Origin: a virus
Direction: 5' to 3' (one strand)
Virus record (IMG/VR): IMGVR_UViG_3300044522_000204
Location: 1 to 22,429 of that record
Length of the DNA: 22,429 bases
Under the pieces are notes generated by a model. The model worked only from the letters and a program-made list of their open reading frames with translations, was not told the DNA's origin and did not search any database. The translations under genes and the position numbers were made by a program. Positions 10,881-19,096 of this stretch are shown one piece after another (the stretch's first letter is position 1; every line of letters starts with the position of its first letter).

Positions 10881-11273
10881 TTAAGTTCCTTTCGGGTATT
10901 GCTTCCAAGGCAGTTCCCAGTGCGGGCCGTCCTTGAAAGTTCGCCAGTCACCGCCCCAAGTGAGCGGGACATTCTCGGCTACAGCAGCGGCCTTCACGAT
11001 CTTGGCCAGCCGGTGATACAGCGGCCAATCCCAAGATACGCCATCGCCCACCATTGGCGCAATATCGACGGCGTGTCCGGTTAGGTGGCGGCTGTTCAGC
11101 GTCTTGGTGGCCTTGTTCTTGAGCAGCACTTCCTGCCGCGCCAGAGTCCGCCGTCCCTCCAACACTGTGAAGTCAAGATCGGACATTGCCGCTGCGCGCT
11201 TTACGACGCGCACTAGATCAGGGTGAACATCCTGCAACCGGGACAGCGAGCGCGGGCCTAGAATGATGCTCAT
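10881..11273 (-). CDS. Endolysin, M15-type L-Ala-D-Glu / VanY-like peptidase
   Basis: The 130-residue protein is a single M15-family metallopeptidase domain without a cell-wall-binding module or signal peptide. SRHLTGHAVDIAP supplies zinc ligands His63 and Asp70, with Gly66 and Ala68 at the usual places. GPHWEL supplies His118. An N-terminal LEGRRTLARQ segment also fits the family. It would cleave peptide bonds of peptidoglycan, as the T5 endolysin does, once the holin opens the membrane. The ATG follows AAGGAATAGG. The stop is one base from the holin start, and the holin's ribosome-binding site lies in its last codons. Confidence 0.88.
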   Translation of the reverse strand: MSIILGPRSLSRLQDVHPDLVRVVKRAAAMSDLDFTVLEGRRTLARQEVLLKNKATKTLNSRHLTGHAVDIAPMVGDGVSWDWPLYHRLAKIVKAAAVAENVPLTWGGDWRTFKDGPHWELPWKQYPKGT

Positions 11274-11277
11274 CGGC

Positions 11278-12324
11278 CTATTCCTTTTGCCGCAGGAAGT
11301 TCAAGAAGTCCGCCGCCATCTCGACGTTGTCGAACGCCTGTATCAGCGGGCGTTGGCCAACGCGCGGTGTCACGATTGTCACGACAGACTGCCCGTCACG
11401 CTGCTCCGTAAACTGCCCCTTGAGCGCATAGTCATCGGCATCTTTGTAGCCACGCGCTCGCACCAGACAAGCCCTGCGACCGCCGGGTAGCTCGACGTTG
11501 CCGGTTGCAAACGTGTGGATATGAAACGCCGCGTAAATGTCCGCGTGTTCGTCCATCATCGCAGCGCGTTTCAGCCCGTGCAGTTCGTTGTAGATTGACG
11601 AGCCTTTGAAGTTGTGCCGCGCCCAGACTGTAGCGTCTGAACCGTCTGGCGATAGCAGCTTCAACTTGGCGTCCCAGTCGCGCATGAGGATGCGGTTGGT
11701 GTTCAACCCCTCAAAGATGCGCTTGCCGGTGTTCCATGTGTCGTGGTTTCCGAGCAGCCAGATCAGCCACCGGACGCCAAGGTCTTTCAACAGCCACTCG
11801 ACTAGCTCCCAGCCTTCGGACACTGTGGCCGACTGCTCGCCATAGAGGCGCTCCAACTTTCCAACCCAGTTGTTGATGCTGTCGCCACCGTTCGCGCCGT
11901 ACATGCCCTCAGTCTCGGCGCAGATGCGCGCGTGGCGCTCAATGCTGTCGAGGTCACAGAACGGGTCGTCGAGATGCGGATCGCCGAACCAGCAGATGCC
12001 ATATGGCCCTGAGATCGGCACCCGCACAGTCTGCCACGATGCCGCCCTAGCATGGTTGATGCGCAGATTGTTGCGCACCTTCATCGTTGCCAGCCGCTCG
12101 CCAAACGGTAGATCGGACGGAGGCAGTTCTTCGGCTACTGTCTCTTGGTGTGCCAAGTTGGCGTATAGATAATCAGGCCCGTAAGTCCGTCTAATGGCGT
12201 TGATGATGGCGGCACGGGAGCAACCAAGTTTGGCTGCTGCTACAGTCTGGTTGCGTCCACACGCCTCCCATACAGCGATCCGCTCAGCATCAATGGCCGT
12301 GAGATCGGTGGTTTGGTTGGACAT
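11278..12324 (-). CDS. HTH-fused calcineurin-like metallophosphoesterase
   Basis: The 348-residue protein has the metallophosphoesterase motifs in order: GDPH with Asp115 and His117, GGD with Asp148, GNHD at 192-195, a His at 237, and the terminal HIH pair at 268/270. Before the catalytic domain, residues 12-48 (WEACGRNQTVAAAKLGCSRAAIINAI) form a Fis- or transposase-like helix-turn-helix. Such enzymes hydrolyse phosphodiesters, and DNA or nucleotide substrates are plausible. Its place among late lysis genes is odd for a DNA-repair enzyme. The ATG overlaps the stop of the preceding holin-like gene (TAATG). Enzyme class is firm, substrate unknown. Confidence 0.85.
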   Translation of the reverse strand: MSNQTTDLTAIDAERIAVWEACGRNQTVAAAKLGCSRAAIINAIRRTYGPDYLYANLAHQETVAEELPPSDLPFGERLATMKVRNNLRINHARAASWQTVRVPISGPYGICWFGDPHLDDPFCDLDSIERHARICAETEGMYGANGGDSINNWVGKLERLYGEQSATVSEGWELVEWLLKDLGVRWLIWLLGNHDTWNTGKRIFEGLNTNRILMRDWDAKLKLLSPDGSDATVWARHNFKGSSIYNELHGLKRAAMMDEHADIYAAFHIHTFATGNVELPGGRRACLVRARGYKDADDYALKGQFTEQRDGQSVVTIVTPRVGQRPLIQAFDNVEMAADFLNFLRQKE

Positions 12325-12518
12325 TAATCAGGCTTTCGGCCCAGCAATTGCTGGATCGTGTCCATTTCGTAAATGCGCAATACCAGCCACATCGCCGACA
12401 AGATTTGCAAGATTGCCGGAAATATCTCCACGCTTACCCATGACACAAGACCCACGCCAGCGGCGGCAGTATCCATAATTGTCTTGGCTACGGCATTCAG
12501 GTCATGGTTTTCGTTCAT
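12324..12518 (-). CDS. Holin-like small membrane protein
   Basis: The 64-residue product has a polar N-terminus (MNENHDLNAVAKTIMDTAAA). A hydrophobic region follows (about 20-49, GVGLVSWVSVEIFPAILQIL and SAMWLVLRIYEM), which could be two short or one long membrane segment. The C-terminus is charged (QLLGRKPD). Layout and size recall T7-type class II holins. It lies between the tailspike and metallophosphoesterase genes. With another holin candidate after the endolysin, one of the two may be an antiholin or regulator. AGGAAA precedes the ATG. Confidence 0.65.
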   Translation of the reverse strand: MNENHDLNAVAKTIMDTAAAGVGLVSWVSVEIFPAILQILSAMWLVLRIYEMDTIQQLLGRKPD

Positions 12519-12533
12519 AGATATTTCCTAAAC

Positions 12534-14648
12534 TTACGCCATAACACCAGAAACAAGATTGTTTCCACTGAGTCCAGTAGCCGTGATCTGTACACCGTTG
12601 ATGGTCAACTTGTTTCCGCTTCCCCCTGAGATTGCAGCCGGGTCCATGCCAGAGCAATTAATCTCCGTGAAAGTATTTCCGGTGCTGGCAAGCTGCACAC
12701 CAAGAGGATAGACACCCGCGCTGCCATAGCCGACCGGCGCAATGATATTTCTGGAACAAGTGCTAAACATACGGACAATGGCACCGCTCATGGTGGTGCT
12801 GTAGTTTTTGACTATAGGCTTGAGTACGCAGTTGTTTGCGTTTGTTGCGTCAACGCCGGAAATCTTCGCTTCCATGATGATCGTGCCGTCGATAGTAACG
12901 CCGTTGCTTGCGTCAATGCTGACGCCAGACGATGTTACAGCGCCGACCATAATTGCCTGCCCGCCATTTACGCGAATTTGCCCTTTGCAATTATCGACCG
13001 CAATCGCAGCCCGAGCGCCTGCTGCGGCCCCATGATAGCCGCCGATAATCTCAACCGAACCAAACTTGTTGCAGTTTTGCAGAAAAATACCCGCGTAGGA
13101 AAATGCGTCCATGACAGGATTCTTGATTTGCAAATCGCCATTCGTGAACGCAAACGGCCCCGTAAGGCCGTCACCGACAACCTGAATACCAATCCGGCAA
13201 GCGGTGGCCTCTGGGCTTTCAAGGAAGGCATCGGTAAATCCGTCATCTAAGTAAAAGCCGACGCTATCAGCCGGTGGCGCTCCGCCGACAGTGCCGTTGC
13301 AATAATTTAGATAGAGCGAAGCGTTGCCGCTGTTTAGGCCGGGGATAGACGCCGAGCCATTGACGTAGAAGCCATAGAAGCGATCAGTTCCGCCGCCAGC
13401 GCCAGCGATAGTCCGGAATGCCCAGCAGCGGTAAGCCTGAGTCTGAACGGTCCCATAAAACTGAAAGCCGAAAATGCTTTCTGCACACATCACGTTTTCA
13501 AAAAGCGCATACAGCGTGTATTGATTTTTGATGCCGCTAACAGCCGCCGTGATATTCGGCGCAGTTGAGCGCCCCACATATACGTTGTTGACCTTGTTGC
13601 CCTGAAACAGCGCGTTGATGCTGCCGGGGAACGTATCAGGCCCAACTTGGATAACGTCGGCAGATGCGTTCGTTTGCAAGATGCGTGTGACAAAATTAGA
13701 GATAGCGCCATCAAATCGTTCGGCTACGCCAGACAATTCGCGCCACGGCAGGCCCATATAAATGCGGGAGTTGATCCAGTAATCACCAGCCACAAGCTGC
13801 ACCTTGAGCAGTGCGATCAGAGCCGCATTGATGGCGGTTACGTTGCCCGCCGCCGCGCCGGGGGTGTTGGGTATAGCGCCCCACCATTCCGAGAAACCTT
13901 CGGAGGTCTTATTCCAATTGAACGTGACGCTTGCGCCCGCCCCAATCTGGAATACTTGCTGCGGCCCTGCGATCATCTGGTTGTTGAAGGCGATCACAAC
14001 ACCAGTGCCGAGGATCAATATAGCGCCAAAATCAAACGAAACCGCTGACGCGAACGTGATGGAGCCATTGATGATATAATTGCCCGAAGGAACACGCAAC
14101 GTGCCGCCACGGGCATCAGCAGCGATAAACGCGGCGGTGTCATTGGTGACGCCATTAGCGACCGCGCCAAAATCCTGCGGCGTAACCGTCTGGCGCATTT
14201 TGTCCTGCGCCGAAATGGCAACCGCGCTTGCGCCAGTTTGAAGGAAGCCGATCCAGTCAGAACCGTCGTTGTCCGCGAGATCGGAGACCTTCCCGACTTG
14301 CCCCTTGAAGCCGGTGAAGTCGATGTTCGAAGCCGAAGCCCCGGCATCGATGCCAGTGCCATCAGGGAAGCTATAAACCAGCAGATTCTTTTCGTCGTTG
14401 ACGAGGATCGAAAAGTTCAGCGCATCAACGTAAACCTGCGCCGGAGTGCCGTTGCGATAGATGTAGCCATTGCTCGTTATAAGCGGCTGCGATGCCGTGA
14501 TCGTCAGCGCCTCGTCGTAATAGACTTGCAGCGGGTTGGTCACAGGGTCGAGATTGGCGACACCGATATAGATGTTGCCATTGTCGAGCGGAGTGCCATC
14601 ACGATCATAAAAGACCGGGTACGGGACTTGAACGGAAAGTGCGGCCAT
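12534..14648 (-). CDS. Tailspike with P22-like head-binding domain and beta-helix
   Basis: The 704-residue protein begins with a domain (about 1-110) like the P22 tailspike head-binding domain: DGTPLDNGNIYIG, DPVTNPLQVYYDE, ITASQPLITSNGYI and AQVYVDA occur in that order. A linker leads to TPQDFGAVANGVTNDTAAF (about 156-174), the usual start of a pectate-lyase-type right-handed beta-helix. The beta-helix continues with Gly/Asn-rich repeats to the C-terminus. It should form the trimeric receptor-binding spike and may cleave surface polysaccharide; no catalytic residues can be assigned. The C-terminal part probably determines host range. The gene ends 15 bases before the holin-like gene and starts with a TAATG overlap. 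Confidence 0.85.
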   Translation of the reverse strand: MAALSVQVPYPVFYDRDGTPLDNGNIYIGVANLDPVTNPLQVYYDEALTITASQPLITSNGYIYRNGTPAQVYVDALNFSILVNDEKNLLVYSFPDGTGIDAGASASNIDFTGFKGQVGKVSDLADNDGSDWIGFLQTGASAVAISAQDKMRQTVTPQDFGAVANGVTNDTAAFIAADARGGTLRVPSGNYIINGSITFASAVSFDFGAILILGTGVVIAFNNQMIAGPQQVFQIGAGASVTFNWNKTSEGFSEWWGAIPNTPGAAAGNVTAINAALIALLKVQLVAGDYWINSRIYMGLPWRELSGVAERFDGAISNFVTRILQTNASADVIQVGPDTFPGSINALFQGNKVNNVYVGRSTAPNITAAVSGIKNQYTLYALFENVMCAESIFGFQFYGTVQTQAYRCWAFRTIAGAGGGTDRFYGFYVNGSASIPGLNSGNASLYLNYCNGTVGGAPPADSVGFYLDDGFTDAFLESPEATACRIGIQVVGDGLTGPFAFTNGDLQIKNPVMDAFSYAGIFLQNCNKFGSVEIIGGYHGAAAGARAAIAVDNCKGQIRVNGGQAIMVGAVTSSGVSIDASNGVTIDGTIIMEAKISGVDATNANNCVLKPIVKNYSTTMSGAIVRMFSTCSRNIIAPVGYGSAGVYPLGVQLASTGNTFTEINCSGMDPAAISGGSGNKLTINGVQITATGLSGNNLVSGVMA

Positions 14649-16738
14649 TATTCAGTTTCCTCTGAGGGTGGCTGTGTCTCTGACTGGGCAACGGCACTCA
14701 TGCGCTTGGCGATCTCCACCAAGCGTTCACGGTTATTAGTCTTGCCAGCCTTTAGCAACAAGTTGCGCATTGCCGCGCTTTCGTAAATGCGAGCGATTGC
14801 CCCGATGCCACCGGCAGTTGCCATAGCGCCTAGGAATCCTTCAAAGCCTCCACCAAATGCGCCGACGCCACCGACAGTGGCAGTAGGAATGAACGTCTGA
14901 GCGCCAGTTACAGGGAATGCGCCAGCTTCACCGGCCCGTCTGGTAGCATTCAAGACGCGCGACAAACCTTGCACTCGGGCCAGTTCGTCACCGCTAAAGA
15001 AAATGCCAACTTGCTTGGCAAGCGTTTGAATTTCGTTTGCAAACCGTGTCGGTGATACGGCATCTTCGCCTGTGCTTGTTGCCTTTGTTGCTGCGCGGGC
15101 AATGATGGCTTGGCGAGCGACGGCCCGTCCCTGCGGCGACAGATTGCGATACAAAGCCGCAACGTCACTAGGCTTGCTGCTGAATAGGAGGCTCTCCACC
15201 GCTTCCGGCGTAGCCTCTCCAGTTTTCAATACGCGCGAAAGCGACTGCTTTTGCAACTCACCTGCTTCTTCGGAAAGCCGCTTATTCGAGACCATCCATT
15301 TATCAAAGTCCCGGCGTTCGCCATTCCGGCGAATGAAAGCGCCCATGTCTTTGCGCACAGGATCGTAAATTGCTCGCAAAGCTTTTGCTCCAGCCTCACG
15401 CGCTGGCGCTGAAATTTGATTAGCTGGGTCGTTTTTAAAGACACTGGATAGCACATCTTTGCGATATGACTCCAATTCAAACAAGTTTCGGCCCTGAATG
15501 TCAGTCCTAATCTGTTCGAGAGCGTCAGCGGCTTCATCGCCTGCTGACGTTTTACGACGCCGTAGTGCTGCAATTTCGGTGCCAATGCGATCAATTGTGG
15601 ATTGCACAGGCACATTGCCAGAGCCAGCCAGTCGATTGATGACTTCATTCTTGTTGTCGGAATACTGCCGAATAGTGGCAGACCGCCTCTGCGCCAAATC
15701 CGCAACGATCTGCTCTGGAAGCGCATTGCCATCTGCCGCGCCATAATCAGTTACAATGTCCCGCACTGCGTTGATGCGGGCCTGCTGCTGCGCCTCTCGC
15801 ACCGGGCCGGTACCAGCCAGCGGGATTCGCTCGCCAGTTGCTTGCGCTGTGCGACCGGCAAAGGTGCGTGGCGGCAGAACATCGCTGGTCATTAGCGGGA
15901 CGCCAACAGCTTCGGCCTCTTGTACAATCGCTGGCAATGGCACTCTTGGACGCGGCACAGCAGCCCCGCCAGCAACACTACCAACCAAACCAGCCGCGAG
16001 CTGTGCCGCAGGCCCGCCACCAGCCTCTGCGGTTAGCTGAGATACCGCACCACCCGTTGCGGCTCCGGCAAGCTGTGCGCCCGGTCTAGCGGCCAGTATC
16101 TCGCCAATGCCGGTGACAGCCGTTCGCGCGGCACCGGGAGCCTGCGCCATTAGGCCGCGACCCAGCCCGATCATACCAGCGCCGCCACCAACTGCACCAG
16201 CCGTTGTCTGCAATACACGCTCTGCGGCTGTCTTGGCTTCTGGTACGCCAATGCTGGTTAGCAGATTCTCCATCGCCGCTGTCGGCTCGGTGAAGTTTGT
16301 GCCGAATAGCGCGTTGATGCCCATCACAATCGGGTCAACGACAGCAGGAAAAGCCGCGCCAGCCAAAGCGCCGGGAGGCCCGCCCATAGCGCCCCCTAGA
16401 GCGGCAAAAGCGGCAGTTGGCGCAAGGCCACGCGCCAAAGCGCCGCCGACGCCTTCAACGCTTGTTTCAGGCTCTGGCGTACTGATTCCGCCGCCAAACT
16501 CAGCAGCAAGCGCAGCGTAATCAGATGGCGGGATATTGACGGTGCTGACTGGCTCCATGGCAGCGCCCGGAACACCACGCGGTATATTGGATTCTTCAGT
16601 GGGCTGCGTCGATCTCGGTGGCCCAATATTGACGCGCATAACGGGACGCCCTTCAGCATCCATCGTCATGCCGCCAGCCGCATCGGTTTCTATATTGCCG
16701 CCAAACTCACGGGCCAAGGCTTCATAGTCTACGGCCAT
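14648..16738 (-). CDS. Large DNA-ejection / internal virion protein candidate
   Basis: The 696-residue protein has a disordered N-terminal region with a repeated motif (DYEALAREFGGNIET at 4-18 and DYAALAAEFGGGIST at 73-87). Gly/Ala-rich hydrophobic segments follow (about 100-140 and 185-260). A long charged, helical middle (about 300-590) and another Gly/Ala-rich hydrophobic stretch near 625-660 complete it. This layout fits proteins stored in the podovirus head and ejected to form a DNA channel, in the position of P22 gp16. No lytic transglycosylase motif was seen. It is linked to neighbours on both sides by TAATG overlaps. Assignment rests mainly on order and composition. Confidence 0.6.
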   Translation of the reverse strand: MAVDYEALAREFGGNIETDAAGGMTMDAEGRPVMRVNIGPPRSTQPTEESNIPRGVPGAAMEPVSTVNIPPSDYAALAAEFGGGISTPEPETSVEGVGGALARGLAPTAAFAALGGAMGGPPGALAGAAFPAVVDPIVMGINALFGTNFTEPTAAMENLLTSIGVPEAKTAAERVLQTTAGAVGGGAGMIGLGRGLMAQAPGAARTAVTGIGEILAARPGAQLAGAATGGAVSQLTAEAGGGPAAQLAAGLVGSVAGGAAVPRPRVPLPAIVQEAEAVGVPLMTSDVLPPRTFAGRTAQATGERIPLAGTGPVREAQQQARINAVRDIVTDYGAADGNALPEQIVADLAQRRSATIRQYSDNKNEVINRLAGSGNVPVQSTIDRIGTEIAALRRRKTSAGDEAADALEQIRTDIQGRNLFELESYRKDVLSSVFKNDPANQISAPAREAGAKALRAIYDPVRKDMGAFIRRNGERRDFDKWMVSNKRLSEEAGELQKQSLSRVLKTGEATPEAVESLLFSSKPSDVAALYRNLSPQGRAVARQAIIARAATKATSTGEDAVSPTRFANEIQTLAKQVGIFFSGDELARVQGLSRVLNATRRAGEAGAFPVTGAQTFIPTATVGGVGAFGGGFEGFLGAMATAGGIGAIARIYESAAMRNLLLKAGKTNNRERLVEIAKRMSAVAQSETQPPSEETE

Positions 16739-17541
16739 TATTGAATCCCAACTCTGCGCTTGAACGCATCCGCAGATTGCTTATTTGGGAAGGTGGCAAC
16801 CCTCCCATCTGGCAATGGAACCGTTATATTTTGCGATGGCGGGGCAACCGGCTGTTCTAATACGGGGCCAGCGATGGCATTGATTTCACGCTCATTGTAG
16901 CCACCAGCGCGCAAACGATTCACACGCCGCTGAGTTGCCTTCTCAATAATCTCCAAACGCCTGTTAAGGTTTTTCTGGACTTCACTAGGTTTCATTCCCG
17001 GCGTAACTGTAGTGGCGTTGTAAGCTGATTTTTCGCCAGCCGTAAGTGACGCGCCAAACAACTTGTTTCGAATAACGTTGTCGCTTGCACGGAAATCTGC
17101 CCACCAATCACGCTGTCCCGGCGTCCCAACGCCGAATGCTCCTTGGGCAATATTTTCAACATCTCCAGCTATATTACCAGCGAAGTTCTCTTGAAATGAG
17201 TTGACCGCTCGCTTGAGAGCATCAAGTTGATCCACATCTTCAGTCAGTTTATCGGCATCACCTTGGCGCAATGCCGTTCCAGCCGCCGCTGGGCCACCGG
17301 GAATTGGCTCAAGACCGCCGCCCGGCGTCCGCCTATAGCCAGACGGAACGCCTCCTCCTTGAAACGTAGATTCCGCTCGTGTGTCCGCACGCTCTGCTCG
17401 TATGTCCCCACGGCGCGCAAGATCAAGACGCTCTGCTTCAGCCGCTGATGTTGGAGCGGGCTGTACGCCGATAATAGGCTTCAGTTGCATCGCCGGTATA
17501 GGCTTGGCGATTCCGTCAAAACGATCAAATGGATTAGCCAT
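16738..17541 (-). CDS. Putative ejection/internal virion protein
   Basis: The 267-residue protein begins MANPFDRFD, an opening familiar from podovirus internal proteins. It continues through a basic Pro/Gly-rich segment to a helical core (about 95-215). The C-terminus, NITVPLPDGRVATFPNKQSA with a final basic helix (AFKRRVGIQ), resembles a short domain found at the ends of several phage virion proteins. Overlapping TAATG junctions tie it to the larger ejection candidate downstream and another upstream. It is probably packaged in the head and released with DNA. No enzymatic motif is visible. Confidence 0.55.
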   Translation of the reverse strand: MANPFDRFDGIAKPIPAMQLKPIIGVQPAPTSAAEAERLDLARRGDIRAERADTRAESTFQGGGVPSGYRRTPGGGLEPIPGGPAAAGTALRQGDADKLTEDVDQLDALKRAVNSFQENFAGNIAGDVENIAQGAFGVGTPGQRDWWADFRASDNVIRNKLFGASLTAGEKSAYNATTVTPGMKPSEVQKNLNRRLEIIEKATQRRVNRLRAGGYNEREINAIAGPVLEQPVAPPSQNITVPLPDGRVATFPNKQSADAFKRRVGIQ

Positions 17542-18332
17542 TACTGTGCTTCCAAAACGCGCGCTGCCGCACCAGAACCATACTTTGAATCAAATGCACT
17601 GCGCAACTTAGGATTTGTTTTTAGCAAATCCACGGCTTCTTGCGGGATTGATGGGGATATTTCTGCGTCTTGCGATGCGGCCATCACGGTTTTTTTCGCA
17701 AAAACACCAACGCCGGGAACGATGATAAAATCATCTCCTTCCCGTTTAGTTCTAAGCGCCTTTTGGAACTCAGGAGTGCCCGGTTTTAAACCTTCTGCAA
17801 TTAGCTCTTTGAGAAACGGAGTTTGGTCAGCAACAGTCGAAAGTTTGCTCCACAACTCCGGATTCGTCGCAGCAAGTGTCGCGCCAATCGAGATCATCCC
17901 AGCGTTAGGATTCTGTTCATACACGCGCAAGTTTGCCTCGCCCTGTGCGGCTTCTTGTGTTCGACCAGAATTGCGCGCCGCATCAATGAACGTCTGCATC
18001 TGCGCCTTGACGGCCTCAGTTTCGCCACTACGCATCAGCATATAAAGCTGCGTCCGCTGGCGCTCGTCAGCCTCACGCTGCGGAGCTGTCCGCATGGTGT
18101 AAGCCTGCTTGGCCCGTTCTGCGATGGACGGATTCTTGAGAATCAAGTCGCTGATCTGCGTTGTCGTTGGCGTCCCACCTTCAAACGCCGTCAGCAGCGC
18201 AGCCTCACCCTCACGGGCGCGCTGTTCAACTTCCCGTGCCTTGCGCTGTTCTTCAAGAACAGTGCTGATTTGCAATCCCTGAGCGAAGCCCGCCAGCGGG
18301 GAAACCACGTTATAGTTATAAGGCTCTGCCAT
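17541..18332 (-). CDS. Putative ejection protein, helical
   Basis: The 263-residue protein is mostly helical and charged. It opens with MAEPYNYNVVSPLAGFAQGL, then EEQRKAREVEQRAREGEAAL, as in P22 gp20/gp7-like internal proteins. Ala/Gln-rich helices cover the first 170 residues. A short beta segment (DDFIIVPGVGVFAKKTV) follows, and the end is QEAVDLLKTNPKLRSAFDSK, a pattern seen at the termini of phage ejection proteins. AGG lies upstream of the ATG. It overlaps the following gene (TAATG). Function is inferred from order among late genes. Confidence 0.58.
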   Translation of the reverse strand: MAEPYNYNVVSPLAGFAQGLQISTVLEEQRKAREVEQRAREGEAALLTAFEGGTPTTTQISDLILKNPSIAERAKQAYTMRTAPQREADERQRTQLYMLMRSGETEAVKAQMQTFIDAARNSGRTQEAAQGEANLRVYEQNPNAGMISIGATLAATNPELWSKLSTVADQTPFLKELIAEGLKPGTPEFQKALRTKREGDDFIIVPGVGVFAKKTVMAASQDAEISPSIPQEAVDLLKTNPKLRSAFDSKYGSGAAARVLEAQ

Positions 18333-18358
18333 GATCTACCTGACTTACCGTATGGAGT

Positions 18359-19096
18359 TTAGAAGCCGGGAATCGGAACCGGCGCTACGTTAGGCTGGAA
18401 ATTATAAACTGGTGTGGTCTGCGCATTCTGGAAGGTGCCGGAAAGACCGACATTGCCAGCACCGCCAAAGCCGCCGAGTATTCTTTGACCAGTGGGGCCT
18501 GTGGCAAATCCGCTGACTTGATTAAGCGCAGTGTTGAAGGCGTTTGCCGATCCAAGGATTCCGCCAGCCTGCGCTCGTCCAGATTCCTCAAGCAATCCAG
18601 CAATGTTTCCGGCGCTGGTAACACCGGCAGCGCCGACGCCAGCCGCAGACCGCTGGCCCAATGATGTCATCTCGCCAAGACGCCCATATTGCTGTTCCAG
18701 AAACTGGTTGAGCAGCGATGGCCGAAACTGCGCAAGCGCACCCTGAACATTGCCGCCACGAAGCCCGCCGGTTGCCGACGCCTTCTGCAAAAGCGCCTCT
18801 TCGCCTTGCCGCGCGATTGCCTGAAATAGCGGGCTTTGCTCCTGCCCAGCAACGTAAGCCTGCTGGGCTTCTGGCCCGGCAAGACCGAGCGCCGCCATCT
18901 GTTGCGCCAATGCAGGCGTCCCAGCCGCACGATAAGGCTCTAGCAGCCTTTCAAGATTCTCACGCGCCGCGCGCTGTTCTGCGGCCCCCAACTCAGCAGA
19001 TTTAACTTGTGCCGCCGCCGCGCTTTTTGATGCGCTGGCAGACGAAATGCCACCGATTACAGCACTACCTACAACTGCCGCTGCCATTGCCGACAT
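18359..19096 (-). CDS. DNA transfer/ejection protein (P22 gp7-like position)
   Basis: I chose the ATG at 19096, which overlaps the upstream stop (TGATG); a TTG one codon earlier is in frame. The 245-residue product starts with a hydrophobic Ala/Gly/Ser-rich segment (AAAVVGSAVIGGISSASAS). A charged helix (ELGAAEQRAARENLERLLEP) leads to Gln/Ala/Gly-rich sequence (SPLFQAIARQGEEALLQKAS, ATGGLRGGN). This pattern is widely annotated as a DNA transfer protein in podoviruses and prophages. It is likely an ejected protein that enters the host envelope. Its start is coupled to the cupin-SET gene. Confidence 0.68.
   Translation of the reverse strand: MSAMAAAVVGSAVIGGISSASASKSAAAAQVKSAELGAAEQRAARENLERLLEPYRAAGTPALAQQMAALGLAGPEAQQAYVAGQEQSPLFQAIARQGEEALLQKASATGGLRGGNVQGALAQFRPSLLNQFLEQQYGRLGEMTSLGQRSAAGVGAAGVTSAGNIAGLLEESGRAQAGGILGSANAFNTALNQVSGFATGPTGQRILGGFGGAGNVGLSGTFQNAQTTPVYNFQPNVAPVPIPGF

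Noticed and set aside
12534-14648. Diversity-generating retroelement target in the tailspike
   Set aside because: No reverse transcriptase gene or template repeat was seen in the window.
14238-14786. A 182-codon plus-strand frame
   Set aside because: It is antisense to the tailspike N-terminus and ejection-protein C-terminus, both of which have clear family features.
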